This document shows, piece after piece, positions 12,767-24,863 of a stretch of DNA of 64,000 bases. Origin of the DNA: Acanthochlamys bracteata (taxonomy: Eukaryota > Streptophyta > Magnoliopsida > Pandanales > Velloziaceae); assembly GCA_019914995.1 (NCBI GenBank), contig CM034145.1, positions 5,525,262-5,589,261 on the forward strand. Reading direction: 5' to 3'. The notes beneath the pieces were generated by a model. It had not been told where the DNA came from. It made no database searches and saw nothing but the letters and a program-made list of their open reading frames with translations. A program made the position numbers and the translations under genes. Position 1 is the stretch's first letter. Every line of letters starts with the position of its first letter.

Positions 12767-13736
12767 GCTCTCAATCTCTCTCACTAGACATAGCTTGGTT
12801 TTCCAAACTTATGGTTGAAAAAGCAACTACCAATGTGTATATCTACAAACTTTTCTGGGCAGACTTCTTCCGACAACTATGATACCCAACTATGTCCAGA
12901 AACATAATCGTGTCTCTGGTGCAGTGTGTCAGCATGTTTGAGGCTGTACAGATACAATCAGGTTTGCTCATCACAGAAATTCCTTCTTAATGAAGTTGCA
13001 AAGTTTTATTTCAAAGAATTATTCTTTTATGATTCCAATGCACTTGGGTAAAAGTTACCATGTTGTCTCGACTTCTACAGAAACTTTTGGGTTAAAACTA
13101 ATTGATTTCTTTAGTGCCACTGTTCTTTCCTAGTGGTCCTATGAAGATCAAAAAATCCTCTCTAAACCAGTTATTGTGTCAAAACCACAGGTAAACAACA
13201 GAGATAAAGTACAAGACAAGAAATGACGCACCCCCTTCACGAGCGAGTAAGTTTCTTGGACATGGCAACTAGTGCATAGCCCACACCATTTCTTTGCAAC
13301 TCCTTAGCAACACAAACATTGCTTAGATATGCTCTTGTGAGATTCGCTGTCGCACCCTGCCAATAGTTAATAATTCTCATTCAAGCACTTGGTAGTCCAA
13401 CTTAACTAATGCTTAGTACAAAGTACCGTACTGAGCAGAAGGCTAGAACAACAGCTCAGGACTCATTCCTGTAATTTCATCCACCAGCGGAAGGCATTGG
13501 TTAAGATCCAAACTACCAATGCTCCTTTCCTTCCTCAACAAACTACAAACACGCAAGCCAACATCACATAATCGTTCTGTTTTTTCTTCAACAGTTATTT
13601 ATTATTATCAAAATAACGGCATGAAGACTTATATAACACAGCAAAACAAGATAATGTACCTTACACGCGGAGCACAAAAAATCCGCATCAGCTAACAAAG
13701 AAGATAGCGGGATACACTTTTTGAATTCCTCTGTTT

Positions 13737-16700
13737 TGTTAGAAATATAAAACCACTATGTAAATTAGTGTAAATTAGTGGGTCATTAGAATGCAACAAG
13801 TTAAATGTGCATTCATATTGAAATGCTAAAGATCAAAAAAGACGAACCATCACCCAAAAAATTGGAAAGCCAACGGTTAAGAATTTTGAAATATTTCTTG
13901 GAAGATAGAAAGCTAAAAAACTTAAACAATTAGTGGGAAGATGAAAGGACAACCGTTTGAAAATTCAAGAGTCTCATTGAGGCATTATATATATGAATGA
14001 GAGGCATTTACTTGTAAGAGAGAACAAGATAGAAATGAGAAAGGATCATTCTCACATCAAGTCTGAGAGATATAAACAAAGCATTCTAATGAGAGTTCCC
14101 ACTTAAGTGAAACACAATAGTGTAATTGCTTTGATTTAGTGATTTCTTTTAAAGCTAGTTTGTCTTTTCGTGGAATTTTTCACGTTTTTCTCACGTAAAT
14201 CTCTTGTCTTTGTGGTTGTATTGCTCTTATTTCAATTCTCGTATTGCTTAAGCAAAATCCTTAAGTGTGTTTATATTTCCGATACGTCTATCGATAATCA
14301 ACACACTCGCTATTTCCAATAAGTGCTATCAGAGACAGATTTGTTGCGATGACAAGCAAGTACGAGATTGAAAAAAAATGCAAGACTATGACAAGTAAGG
14401 TTGGAGGTGCGGATCCCTCGAATGTCCCTTACTTGTGTGGTGTACTGATAATGGTGAGGCTCTAGTCGGAGAGACAATGGTTGCTGCATGTGACAAGTCT
14501 TGAAGTTGCTGGAATCAGTTCCATCAAGCTTATGACAAATGATGGAAGGGGATGCATCATCAGTAAGGTATGTTCTATTTTTTGTTTTACGAAAAATTTG
14601 TTGTCTGTAGGATAATTAGATGACCTGAACTGCAAGACTCGCGGTGGAGGCGAGATCATTGAGGTCATCAAGAACGGGTTAGAAAAACTGAAGGTTAAAA
14701 TGATCGACTCAAATCTGTATAAAGTACGTGGGGTGACACGGGTACAGAAGATGCTTGTATTGCATCATACAACATTGAGGATATCACGCGAGTGTGGCAC
14801 CTGAAATTTGGGCACATCTCGGAACGTGATTTGAAGATCCTCAGTGATCACAAGTTTCTAACGGAACTGTCATAGATAAAGTTGTCATTCTGCGATGAGT
14901 GTGTCACCGGTGAGCAGCACTGTGAAAGATTTGGAGATCATTTTCAGTTTAAAAACAAGCTCGACTTGTTTCACTCGGACTGAAAAACTTGTATGTTTCT
15001 GATCCGAAGGAAGTCGGATGTCTTTTGGGGTATTCAAAATTTTAAAAACCGGACGGAACTTGATTCAGCAGCAGAATTAAGTTCGGAAGATGCGTATGAC
15101 ATGCTGAAGATGTTTGGGGTATTATCTATGCGATCCCACTGTCCATATGGTTATCTTCAGCATTGATGTCATCTTTGCGGAGGACCAATTACAAAGAGTG
15201 ACTCAAGGCGATGATGTAAGAGAGAAGGAGGCATCACTCCTAGCGGTGACCACATCGGTACTGGAAGAGAATGATGGAAAAACAATCATAATCTGAAGTA
15301 TGAACCAACTGATGAGCACATGGAAGAGGATGGATTTCCCAGGCCTACATCCCTTAGGCGTTCAACTCGCAAGAGAAACACATCTGAAAGGTATGAGGAC
15401 TATTTTATGGAGTTATCTCAATCTGCATATTGCTTATTCACAGAAGAAGGAGAGTCATCTTCTCTCAAAAAAGCACTGGAGAGTCCATATGCGTCCTTGT
15501 GGATGGAAAAGCAGGAAGAGCTTGAGTCACTTCATAAAAATAGGACATGGGAGCAGGTCCCTCTGTCCTAAAGCCGTAAAGCTATTGAGAATAAATTGAT
15601 TTATAAGATCAAGCGAGATAGGAATAATCAAATAAGACGGTATTGTGCTCTGCTGGTGGTGAATGGCGACACCCAGATAGAAATGATCGACTTTGATGAG
15701 ATCTTCTTTGCAGTGGTACGTTTGATAACTATTCGTGTGGTCTTAGCGCTGTGTACATCATTGGTTCTCCATCTTGAGCAGCTCAATGTCAAAACGATAT
15801 TTTTGCACGGGGAGCTTAAAGATGAGAAATATATAGTCTAGCCAGAAGGCTTTGCCGTGAAGGCAGGAAAGATCTGATTTGTCGGTTGCCCAAATCTCTT
15901 TATGAGCTTAAGCAAGCACTGTGATGTTGGTATAAGAGACTTGATTCTTGTATCGGGAGCCTTCGATACAGCAAGCTGATCTCAGACTTTTGTGTGTATA
16001 TCAAGAGATTTGAGGGAGGTGAGTTTGTCATCTTGCTGCTGTATATGGATGATATGTTTATGACAGGTCCAAGCATGGGTCGCATCCAACAATTGAAGGC
16101 TCAAATGGCTAGTGAATTCGATACCAAGAACTCGGAGCCGGCAAACAGAATCCTGGGGATGCAGATATGGCGAGATAGAGGTAATAGAGAGATTCGGCTA
16201 TCTCAGACTAGTTATCTGAGGAAAGTGTTGGAACGGTTCAACATTTATAGTGGTAAGCCGATATCTATCCCACTCTTTATTAGTCTCAAACTATCGTCTT
16301 TGTTATCCCCTAGCCAGTAGCAAAAGAAAATAGGAATGTCTCGGATACCATATACATTAGCAGTGGGAAGCCTAATGTATGCCATGATTTACACTCGCCC
16401 TGACATTGCACATGCAGTGAGAGTGGTAAGTAGATTCATGGCATGTTCTGGAATTGAGCCTTGAAAGGCGGTGAAAAAGATCCTTCGGTATGTGAAAGGA
16501 ACCTTAAATGCTGCATTGTGCTACAGAAGATCTAGATTTATTGTCAAAGGGTTTATTGATATAGACTATATAGTTGATTTAGATAGGAGGTTGCTTTCAA
16601 TGGGAGCATTGATATGCTCAAGATTCCTATCAAAGGGAACCTTTAACATAATTTTTATTTTGTAGATCTCTGTATGGAACCACAATAGGGAACAGCATTG

Positions 16701-17509
16701 GACATGACTATTGTCACAAAGAAGCCGAAAAGAAATCACTTCAAGATAGCAATGGAACCGAAGAAAGATAGGCAACGATATAAGGTATCATGGAAGTCAG
16801 TTAGCATGCGTGCTAGCCCTGCTCCTCTCAATCGTACCTATTTTCAGTGTCATCGAATTTTGACACTTACGTATCGGTTTCTTATTATTCTTGGATTATA
16901 ATTTACAAAGTGTCTTTTAGTGAGAGATTTGTTAGAAATTATAAAGCCGCTATGTAAATTAGTGGTTCATTAGAATGCAAAAAGTTAAATGTGCATTCAT
17001 ATTGAATGCCAAAGATCAAGGAAGACGAATCATCACCTAAGAAGTTAGAAACCCAACGGTCAAGGACTTTGAAATATCTCTTGAAAAATGGAAAGCCAAA
17101 AAACTTAAACAATTAGTGGGAAGATGAAAAAACAACCTTTTGGAAGTTTAAAAGTCTCCTTGAGACATTATATATATGAATGAGAATCATTTGCTTGGAA
17201 AAGAGAATAAGATAGAAATGAGAAAAGATCATTCTCACATCAAGTGTGAGAGATATAAACAAAGCATTTTAGTAAGAGTTCCCACTTAAAGTGTAACACA
17301 AGAGTGTAATTGTTTTGATTTAGTGATTTTTTTTAAGGCTAGTTTGTTTTTCCGTAGAATCTTTTTTTCATTTTTCCCCACATAAATTTCTTATCTTTGT
17401 GGTTGTATTACTCTTATCTCAATTCTCGTATTGCTTAAGCAAAATCCTTAAGTGTATTTATATTTTCACTGCGTCTATCGACAACCGAATACACTGACTA
17501 TTTTCAACA
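13737..17509 (+). mobile_element. Ty1/Copia LTR retrotransposon, degraded fossil
   Basis: Direct long terminal repeats lie at about 13737-14321 and 16930-17509, each starting TGTTAGAAAT. A 5-base target duplication TGTTT flanks them at 13732-13736 and 17510-17514. A primer-binding-like stretch follows the left repeat near 14326. Coding remnants run in the + direction: a GAG-pre-integrase-like piece near 14790-14960, reverse transcriptase pieces about 15300-16320 (including LYMDDM), and an RNase H-like piece about 16470-16660. That order, with integrase before reverse transcriptase, marks Copia. The internal part is short and broken in many places. The two repeats differ at roughly one site in ten by eye, suggesting an old insertion of several million years. 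Confidence 0.9.
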
Positions 17510-17865
17510 TGTTTTACCCCAATCCTTCAAAGCTTCAAGCTCTCGTTCAATCAACTGATTCCTGTAGTTCTAGCAAAGCTTGACCAAAACACACACCCAA
17601 ATCAGCATTATGAAATCAATCAATCAACTAATCAATACAACTAATTTGACTCACGTGGATTTTGTAAGAAGGTTTGAGCTCGTAGAACGTTCGCGCGGAG
17701 TTTAACTGCGGCGAGAAGTTCGCCTTAGGTCGATGATTCTCTGATCCAAATCAATCGACGGTCTAACTCAACAGTGGAGTCGCGGCGGTGCCACGCCGCA
17801 GGAGAGAATTTTCAGGGTTCGAGCACGTTAGCCGAAGGGGAACACGCTACCACTACTGCCGCCAT

Positions 17866-18857
17866 TGATTACAAAAAAGTAAAGGAAAAAACATGAAATA
17901 AAAAGAAATTTTGTATTTATTTTGGTTTATTGTCTAATCTTATAAGTCTTATTGAGCCGTTAGATATTTTGGTATATTATCTTTAAAGTACAAAAAATAA
18001 ATTTATTTATTTTAAAATTTTCAAAATAAGTTTTCTAAAAAAATTTCATGTTATTGGAATTGACATTAGTGAAGAGTTTCTTATTACTATATCTTTATAT
18101 CAAGATTAAATTTTAAATTTTTATCTATATGTCTTATTAATAAATGAATTTAATCGACATATTTAGAATAAAATATTATAGTGTATATTTTTCACTAATA
18201 ATATAGTCTTAATTGAATAGATAAAAAAGAGATTAAATTATAAACTAAAATGTCTGAAAAGTATCTTATAATCTAAGAATTTTAAATTAAATCTAATAAA
18301 ACAACATACATGTATTATCATTTAAAGAAGGAACGATAATGTTGTCACTACTATATAAGATTGTGATGTATCGTAATATAGATAGTTTTAAGTATTTAGA
18401 TTAAATTATTCATAAAGAAGAAAGAATTGAAAAAGATAATATATAGAGAATTAAAACATGATGATTGAAAATGACGATGTGCTAGCAGTATGATAAAAAA
18501 TCTATTTAAAACTTAAGATCAATTTTATAGAACATTTATTCGAATTACAAGTGAATTTTGACTGTTAAAGATCAAGATGCTCATTAAATAAAAATAATAT
18601 GTTAAGATTAATGTGTGAGTATATTTGAATAGACAAAATACAAAATAAAAATATATGCTAATAAGTAGCCGTCGCATCGATCAAGAACAAATTAAGAAAA
18701 AAAGCTTAGCGGGTCAGATGTGTCTCACGTAAATTTAAAAATACTACAGTGCATAATAATGATACAATTCTTTTTTTTAACACTTTAGGAGAAAAAAAAA
18801 AATTAACTTGGTCTATAATGGTGGCTAAAGATTTAGAAAACTTACACTTTTCACTAA
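17866..18857. other. Intergenic, AT-rich
   Basis: Upstream flank of the GNAT pseudogene. AT-rich sequence without a recognisable gene or clear repeat ends. Confidence 0.5.
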
Positions 18858-19110
18858 GGACGTGTTTACCAAGGGGGTGGGAAGTGAAGTTTTGGGTAAA
18901 GTAGAATTTTTAGGAAATAAATTTAAAAAATAAAATTAAAAATATTTAATAAAAAATAAAATTTTATATTAATTATATATTTATAGTAAGTGTTAAATTT
19001 GAATTTTAAAAAAATTTATTGATAAAAAAATTTTATTTAATTTTTGTATGTATGTATGTGAAATTTGAATTTAAAAAAAGTGAAATTTATGGGTGTTGGT
19101 AAACACGCCC
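18858..19110. mobile_element. PIF/Harbinger-like MITE, TAA target duplication
   Basis: A 253-base element with ends GGACGTGTTTACC and GGTAAACACGCCC (inverted). It is flanked on both sides by TAA (18855-18857 and 19111-19113). A 3-base TAA/TTA duplication and G-rich ends with a GTGTTT core are typical of Tourist-type MITEs. The interior is AT-rich and non-coding. It is the best-kept copy of a family seen several times in the window. Confidence 0.8.
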
Positions 19111-20231
19111 TAAATCATAATCGAACGGAATGAAGTAAAACATATCATATAGCTAACGCCGTGCAAATGGAATAAAAGCTTTGTTTATAGTTGTTGTTGT
19201 AAGTTCTTTTAAAAATAAACATAAAAAATGAATAAAATTTTTGTATTTAATTATTGTTTAAAGTGAGACTAAAGTAATTTGTTATTATTTGGTTGCACTT
19301 AAAAATAAGTTTTTATGTGAAAAAATGTTTATTTCAATAAAGTTATAAATTGATACACGTTTTAAGTGACTTTTTTGTAAATAATTTTTTGGAGAGAACC
19401 AAAATTATGTTTTGTATGCAAAAAAAAAAAAAAAACTTAATGATCGAGAATTTGATCCTAATAAATCTTTACAAAATTAAAAAATTCAAAAGAGTTCAAA
19501 CAGTTTTAAGTAAAGAAAATTATTTCGATATCAAATGTTTATATATCTTGTACGTATTTGACATTTCATGACAAACTTGAAACAAAAGTTCTGAGAGCAA
19601 AAACCGAACAATTGTAATTAAAACAACTAGAGCTCTACTTCATTTTTACAAAACAATTAACGAACTTTCGAAAATACTTAAATAAAAAAACATTTTAAAA
19701 ATATTATAAAATATTAATAAATAAATAATAGTTTATAATATATATTTTAATTTTTAAATTTAACTATATTTTATGAAATATTATAAAAATTTTATTAAAA
19801 ATATATAATAAAAATATTTTATTATGTAAAATTTTTTATATTTTCTAAATTTTTAACTAAATTTTCTAAATACTTATAAAATATATATTATAAAATATAA
19901 AATATAAAATTAATTTTCTGATAAATTTAATCAAACAGTTAAGTAGTGCGTTGACAGTGAAGTTTTCGTTTCGCTATATATATTTTTTTAATAGAAAAAA
20001 ACCAAACGAATGAAAACAAAAACAGAAGAATAAAAACGTCTTTATGTTATTTTAATAAAATTTTTCATTCAAAGAAATAATTTTAAAATAATTTTTTATG
20101 GAATTATAAATTTAATTTTTAGTAACTCAAAATTTTTAAAAGTTTCACTTACTTTAAATTTAGTTCCGAAGAAATTTGAAACATGTCTTCAACACACGCA
20201 GCTTGCAGTACACCAGCAAAACTAATCTTCC
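19111..20231. other. Intergenic, AT-rich repeats
   Basis: A tract at about 19660-19950 has the same AT-rich inverted layout as the GTTTGG-ended elements. The open frame around 19350-19571 is low-complexity and not believed. No gene was seen. Confidence 0.45.
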
Positions 20232-20461
20232 AAGTGTTTATAAAATAAAGATTTTTTAAAATAAAAAATATTTTTATTTTTTTTAGAAATAAGTTTTATT
20301 TTTTTATTTTAAAAATAATAAAAATATATAATAAAAATTTTTATTACGTATAAAATTTTCCATTTTTAAAATTTTTAAATAAATTTTATAAATATTTATA
20401 AAATATATATTAAAAAATATAAATTAAAAAATTACGTTGAAAAAATGCAAATTCAAACGCC
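20232..20461. repeat. MITE-like AT-rich element (GTTTG-ended family)
   Basis: The left edge AAGTGTTTATAAAATAAAG and right edge AAATTCAAACGCC are inverted around an AT-rich core. The core order is shared with tracts at 21427, 30831, 31921, 52790 and 62800. Confidence 0.55.
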
Positions 20462-22657
20462 TATATATTTTTTTGGAAAGGTTTTAATTAGAAGCCGTTT
20501 GTCAATCACTTATCCGAATTCTTTTTATAAATTGTGTATTTTATATATTTTAAAAAATATTTATAATATTTTATAAAATTTATTGATTCGAATAAAATAA
20601 AAATATTATTATTTAAAAAAATCATTCTAAATACTCTATATGCTATAAGCTATAAGCTTAAAATGTGAAGGTACAATTACTAAGAGTGGAAGAAGCCACC
20701 GTCTTTCCATACTTCTCAATAAATTTAATCTATATAAATATATAAATTTAATTAAAATTAAATAACTTTAATTTATTTATTATATGAATTAATTCGAATA
20801 TTTAAATTGTCATCTCTAAAAATCCGGTCGTTTTCCAAAAACTAAATCGTCATTGCAATTTATGATAAAAGCATATAGTTGCAAATGTGGTCGCCGAAAT
20901 CAATGGCGACAATAAATCTTCCAGTCTCCATTGCTAACAAAACATTATAGTTGTTGTCAAGTTCATTAGCAACCAATTTTAAGAGGTCTAAAATTTTGCT
21001 AGTTATTGAGCTTTTTTCCTTAAAGTTCGATGCTTGATTTTGTTTTTGATTAATAGCTGCATTTTGAAACGGTTTCAGTTTCTATCTTCTTATATTTTGA
21101 GAAACCCTTACGTTAGTGTCTTTCACTCTCATCAGTCTGCAGACATCAATTGAATGAGAACACAGTTGGTTCGTCTTTCAAATGAACAAAAGATATCAAT
21201 GGTAACAAACATTACCGCTGCATTTAAAAGAGACATATGCAGGTGTTTACTTCACTACAGTCAATAGTAGACGTGTTTACCTCTCGGGAGGACGGCCAAA
21301 GAAACCGAACTTAGGCCCCGGCGAATGCCCCGGCCGCTGGTTGGGAGGTGAAAGGCAGCCGCTTACGCCATATCAATAGTTTAGATTCTGACTTAAAAGA
21401 GAGCATTTGGGATTCTGATTTAAGAGGGCAGTGCATTTAAAATAAAATTTTTTTAAAATATAAAATTTTTGTTTTAAAAAAATAAGTTTTATTTTTTTAA
21501 CTAAAAAATAATAAAAATAAAAAATAAAAAATAAAAAATTTTATTATGTAAAATTTTTCTATACTTTCTAAAATTTTTAAATAAAATTTTTATATATTTA
21601 TAAAAAATATATTAAAAATATGAAATAAAATTAATAAATTATTTTTGAGATAATCAATATTAAACACTATAATTTAGTCATAATCCAACGCATGGTAGCT
21701 TCACGTCATTGATTTTTCAATCAAGTGCGATGATTTATTGTGTGAATTAACGGTTTCTCTTGTACTATATTGAATTGCTAATGCATCACGATCATCAGTT
21801 GGGTACAACTAAACCGTCTCGAAACACAGTATAAACTCAACCCATGTCCTATATTGGTGGTGAATAATCTAATATTGGGTAAAATTCTGCTTCAAAATGA
21901 TAAGAAGAGTGATATTGAAGGATGAAAAGCAACGATTTGTGAATGCTTTGCTACAACAGCCAGTTATTCCTAAAGTAACTTTTCTGACATCTATAAGTTC
22001 AAAATGTGAAGGTCTAAAAGATCGATAGGCCATGCTTTTACTGTTCGTATTGGTACTGAAAATTAGAATCAAACGAGCTTTTACCTATTTGTACCACACG
22101 AAAATTTCTGTTCTACTTGGGCCATCAGCGCTCATAAGAAAGAACAATTTAATGAAACACTAACTAGAAAAAAAAAAATGACCGACTTTTTGAAACAGTT
22201 CAAGCTCTTTTTAGAAACTTTTTGACAGTTGAGACAATTCATGACAAGCATTCAACAGAGTCAGTGACAGAAAAAAGACATTAAATTTTTGTTTTCTCCT
22301 TTCATCATTACATGTATTTACTATGTAGTAGTTCATTGTTTCCAAATTAACGCAACTGAACATTAAATTCAACAATAGTTCATGATCACTTGCTCTGAAA
22401 AAAAAAAATTTGGTAAATCTTTTCTTTTCTTTATCATGATCTTGTGAAGTGAAGTAACATTGACTGTAACAACTGCTGCACTATTTCCCATTGGCTGTTG
22501 TTGTTGTATGTACTTGATGATCACAACACTTATTCATTTTGATTCATTCAATTCACTACCTTTTATTGTTTCTTTTCTTCTTCTTCTTATTCATTGCTGT
22601 CTATAAAATAGTTCTCCCCTTCTTATTTCATTCTGCTTGCTTCAAAACTTCAGCAAC
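20462..22657. other. Intergenic with MITE and a GC-rich islet
   Basis: A GTTTG-type MITE-like tract lies at about 21427-21670. Between 21277 and 21372 is a small GC-rich islet quite unlike its surroundings. Read on the minus strand it gives a 31-codon open frame containing PGHSPGPKFGFF and ending at TAA, without an ATG. The rest is AT-rich with no gene recognised. From 22560 the sequence becomes pyrimidine-rich and leads into a TATA box. Confidence 0.4.
22601..22610 (+). promoter_or_regulatory. Candidate TATA box of a short transcript
   Basis: CTATAAAATA stands after a pyrimidine-rich tract and about 50 bases before an ATG at 22658. That spacing suits a start site near 22630. It is a match by eye only. 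Confidence 0.4.
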
Positions 22658-22777
22658 ATGAAAATAATTTCAAAGTCTTCAAGTTTCTTGAAATGTAGAG
22701 TTTCTTTTCTGTTTCTGCTTCTATCGTGTGAGCTTGTTATGAGGAAATGGAGATGGAAGATTACATGGAAAGTTTAA
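22658..22777 (+). CDS. Candidate 39-residue peptide with signal-like N-terminus
   Basis: The frame starts at the first ATG after a well-placed TATA box and gives 39 residues. The N-terminus MKIISKSSSFLKCR is basic. It is followed by a hydrophobic core VSFLFLLLSC, as in a signal peptide or membrane anchor, and a Trp/Lys-rich tail beginning MRKWRWK. It matches no CLE, CEP, RALF, IDA, PSK or DVL pattern I know. It could be a real micropeptide gene, the first exon of a spliced gene, or chance coding in a non-coding transcript. Only transcript and conservation data would decide. Confidence 0.3.
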   Translation: MKIISKSSSFLKCRVSFLFLLLSCELVMRKWRWKITWKV

Positions 22778-23554
22778 ATTGACGCTATCCTTACTGAGCT
22801 TCTCGTTCTCTAATTTCATTTCTACTTTCTTTTTCATCTTGGTCATTTTTTTTCTTGACCTTGCAAGACTTTCGTCCTGCAAAGTCACATTTACGGCCTT
22901 TCTCTATTCTGTTTCTTAGTTCTGATTGCTTTCTCCACCATTATCAGTGCTCCCACCTTCTCGCTCCATGTCTATCCCTCCAGAGCTTTGGTCGAATGAT
23001 CGATGGATGTCTTCTTGTTTGATATATGTGCAAGAAGCAGTTCTCTTTTATTTCTGTTAGTTGATGTAATATGTATGTACCTCTTTTAAGTTTCAGTACA
23101 GCTCTTAAGATGATACATAACTTTTGCTTCATGCTCTCTGTGTTTCGCAGCATGTAGTCACAGGGCAGAAATCCTGCTTCATTCTTGTTGTGTTTGAAAT
23201 ATACGAAAAAAACTACCAGTCTCCGGACAGATTTTTACGCATGAGATACAACATTACAACATCTTGAAATCCAATGATTTTCATGCAATGCTTGCTGCTC
23301 TTGTAATGTCACACAACACAAGAATCATTTCATTTACATGTGATTGAAACATGATAGAAGTGAAGATCAACAAGAGCATCACCTGTTAGTCCTCTATGTA
23401 CAAATGAGGTGGGGTAGAACAAACTTGATATCAAAGCTGAACAGAGAGGATGAAGGACACAGTGAAATGGAACGAATTGAGCAAAATGAATATGAACCAA
23501 TCAAGAGCTATGTAGAAATGTATATGATTTTTAAGTCTTTACAGAATGCAATTT
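22778..23554. other. Spacer between peptide candidate and XBAT-like remnant
   Basis: The first half is strongly pyrimidine-rich on the + strand and could be transcribed leader or untranslated sequence. Short open frames on both strands near 22944-23153 and 23344-23556 show no family resemblance. Confidence 0.4.
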
Positions 23555-24863
23555 GAACATAGCTCACCTTCTGCTGCTGCAGTGCATCTTCACCATCTTT
23601 CCACCCACATTCTCTGAACACAGTAAAACCATTCCCAACAATCAGTGTTATAACATATTAGATTGCATATCATTCTATAGATAATGGTACTGCACAAGTT
23701 GCAACTCGATTGGACCAACAAATCAGGAGATTATCAGCAGTTCCTTGTTTACTTGTCACAAATTCTTCGTGATTCTAATCAAAGCATAAACCATCACCGA
23801 AAATCGAATACAATAGTTGTCCCATCTTCCATACTAACATCAGAAACAGAAGCTCCCAAATCCAACAACAACTGGACAGTTTGGGCGTGTCCATTGACTG
23901 CTGCCATATGAAGTGCTCTGATGCTTCCATCTGCTTTGTTGTTAACTATGTTTTGCCAGATTACTGTGAATCACAAATAACAACATATAGCATTCGTGCA
24001 CATATCCGAAACCAGTTTTCAAAGATGGATAAGCTTAAACTTAGTTCTCATCAAAGTCCTCGGAGCACTCTTTACTTGTCTACTGACTAATATTCCAAAA
24101 GTCAGCTAAACTCTGGAACAATAATCAGCGAGTAGGAGGCTAATGCAATGTGTATGCCCATTCAAAGCTGCAGAGTGTAGAGCAGTTCCACCACTGAGAT
24201 AATCTGTTATGTGAATCTAAAAACCAAAACACCAAGAACAATAATATAATATGAAATAATAATCAACAAAAGATTCATGGGCACAAGACCTACACTGGCT
24301 TTGAAGGGCATCCAAATCTGAACAACCTCCCAATGCCCATAATGACAAGCTTGCATCGACAGTCTGTCATTGACAATTCAGAAACAAGTAATTCAAATGC
24401 AGATCACAACTTTATATTAACTCTAAGAATAAATGCAAACTATTTACTGCAGCACCAATGCCAGCATTAATGTAACAGACTTGTAATGCTGTAGTATGAA
24501 TTTGTGTTGTGCCAAATGAAGCAACTCACCTGTCCACAGATGTTCCTGAGATTAATGTAAACACCAGACTCAAGCAACAATCAGACAATTTGCAACAACA
24601 AAAAGTGAAAGTTAAATAAACAACTAATAACTTGATATAGAATTTCTTCAAGAATTACAAGCAATCAACACTGAAAGCAAACGCTTTTACAGAAACGCTA
24701 CCTTTGATGGCCTTGTGCAGCGGAGAATTTCGAACGGCGAATGTGGAGTACCGGGCGAGCCGGGGATCGTATTCCGATGAAGCCTTAGCTTCTGAAGATC
24801 ACCATCCCCTGCTGCTGATACTAATCGCTCGCCGGAGGCCGAGCAGCCAAATGAATTTCCCAT
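23555..24863 (-). pseudogene. XBAT33-like ankyrin-repeat ubiquitin ligase, broken
   Basis: XB3/XBAT proteins are N-myristoylated ankyrin-RING ubiquitin ligases. Leftward pieces: 24863-24702 ([20 protein letters not shown], then NSPLHKAIK), about 24600-24530 (LLLESGVYINLRNICGQ), about 24365-24293 (MQACHYGHWEVVQ), about 24230-24150 ([17 protein letters not shown]), about 23955-23790 ([25 protein letters not shown]) and a short FRECGWKDGED piece near 23570-23625. The order matches XBAT33. It is broken: one base is missing in exon 1 after GDLQ, a TGA precedes LLLESG, bases are missing before MQACHYG, coding stops soon after EDGTTI, and the RING and tail are absent. Introns remain, so it is an eroded duplicate rather than a retrocopy. 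Confidence 0.78.

Larger units (their letters stand above)
11842..17865 (-). pseudogene. GNAT-family acetyltransferase, broken and split by a Copia insertion
   Basis: Exon pieces read leftward: 17865-17655 (start ATG, ending FYELKPSYKIH), 17569-17515 continuing at 13736-13660 (LIERELEALKDWGK, then the insertion), 13356-13232 (RAYLSNVCVAKELQRNG, the acetyl-CoA region) and 12007-11842 (ITDLYVHVAVDNEAA, LYEKSGF, QPAWQARFLGRP). These match plastid-type plant GNATs. The copy is broken: in exon 1 the start frame meets TGA after 17 codons, and FYELKP lies in another frame. One base is out of step in the 13.2-kb exon (KKL to LARE), and a shift of frame falls between SGFVYE and EQPAWQ. Introns are retained, so it is not a retrocopy. 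The host gene had probably decayed, or was decaying, around the time of insertion (inference). Confidence 0.82.

Noticed and set aside
19350-19571. 73-codon open frame
   Set aside because: Low-complexity Lys/Leu/Ile composition produced by AT-rich sequence, with a poly-A run inside it.
23344-23556. 70-codon frame next to the XBAT remnant
   Set aside because: No resemblance to XBAT33 or any other family, and opposite in direction to the remnant.
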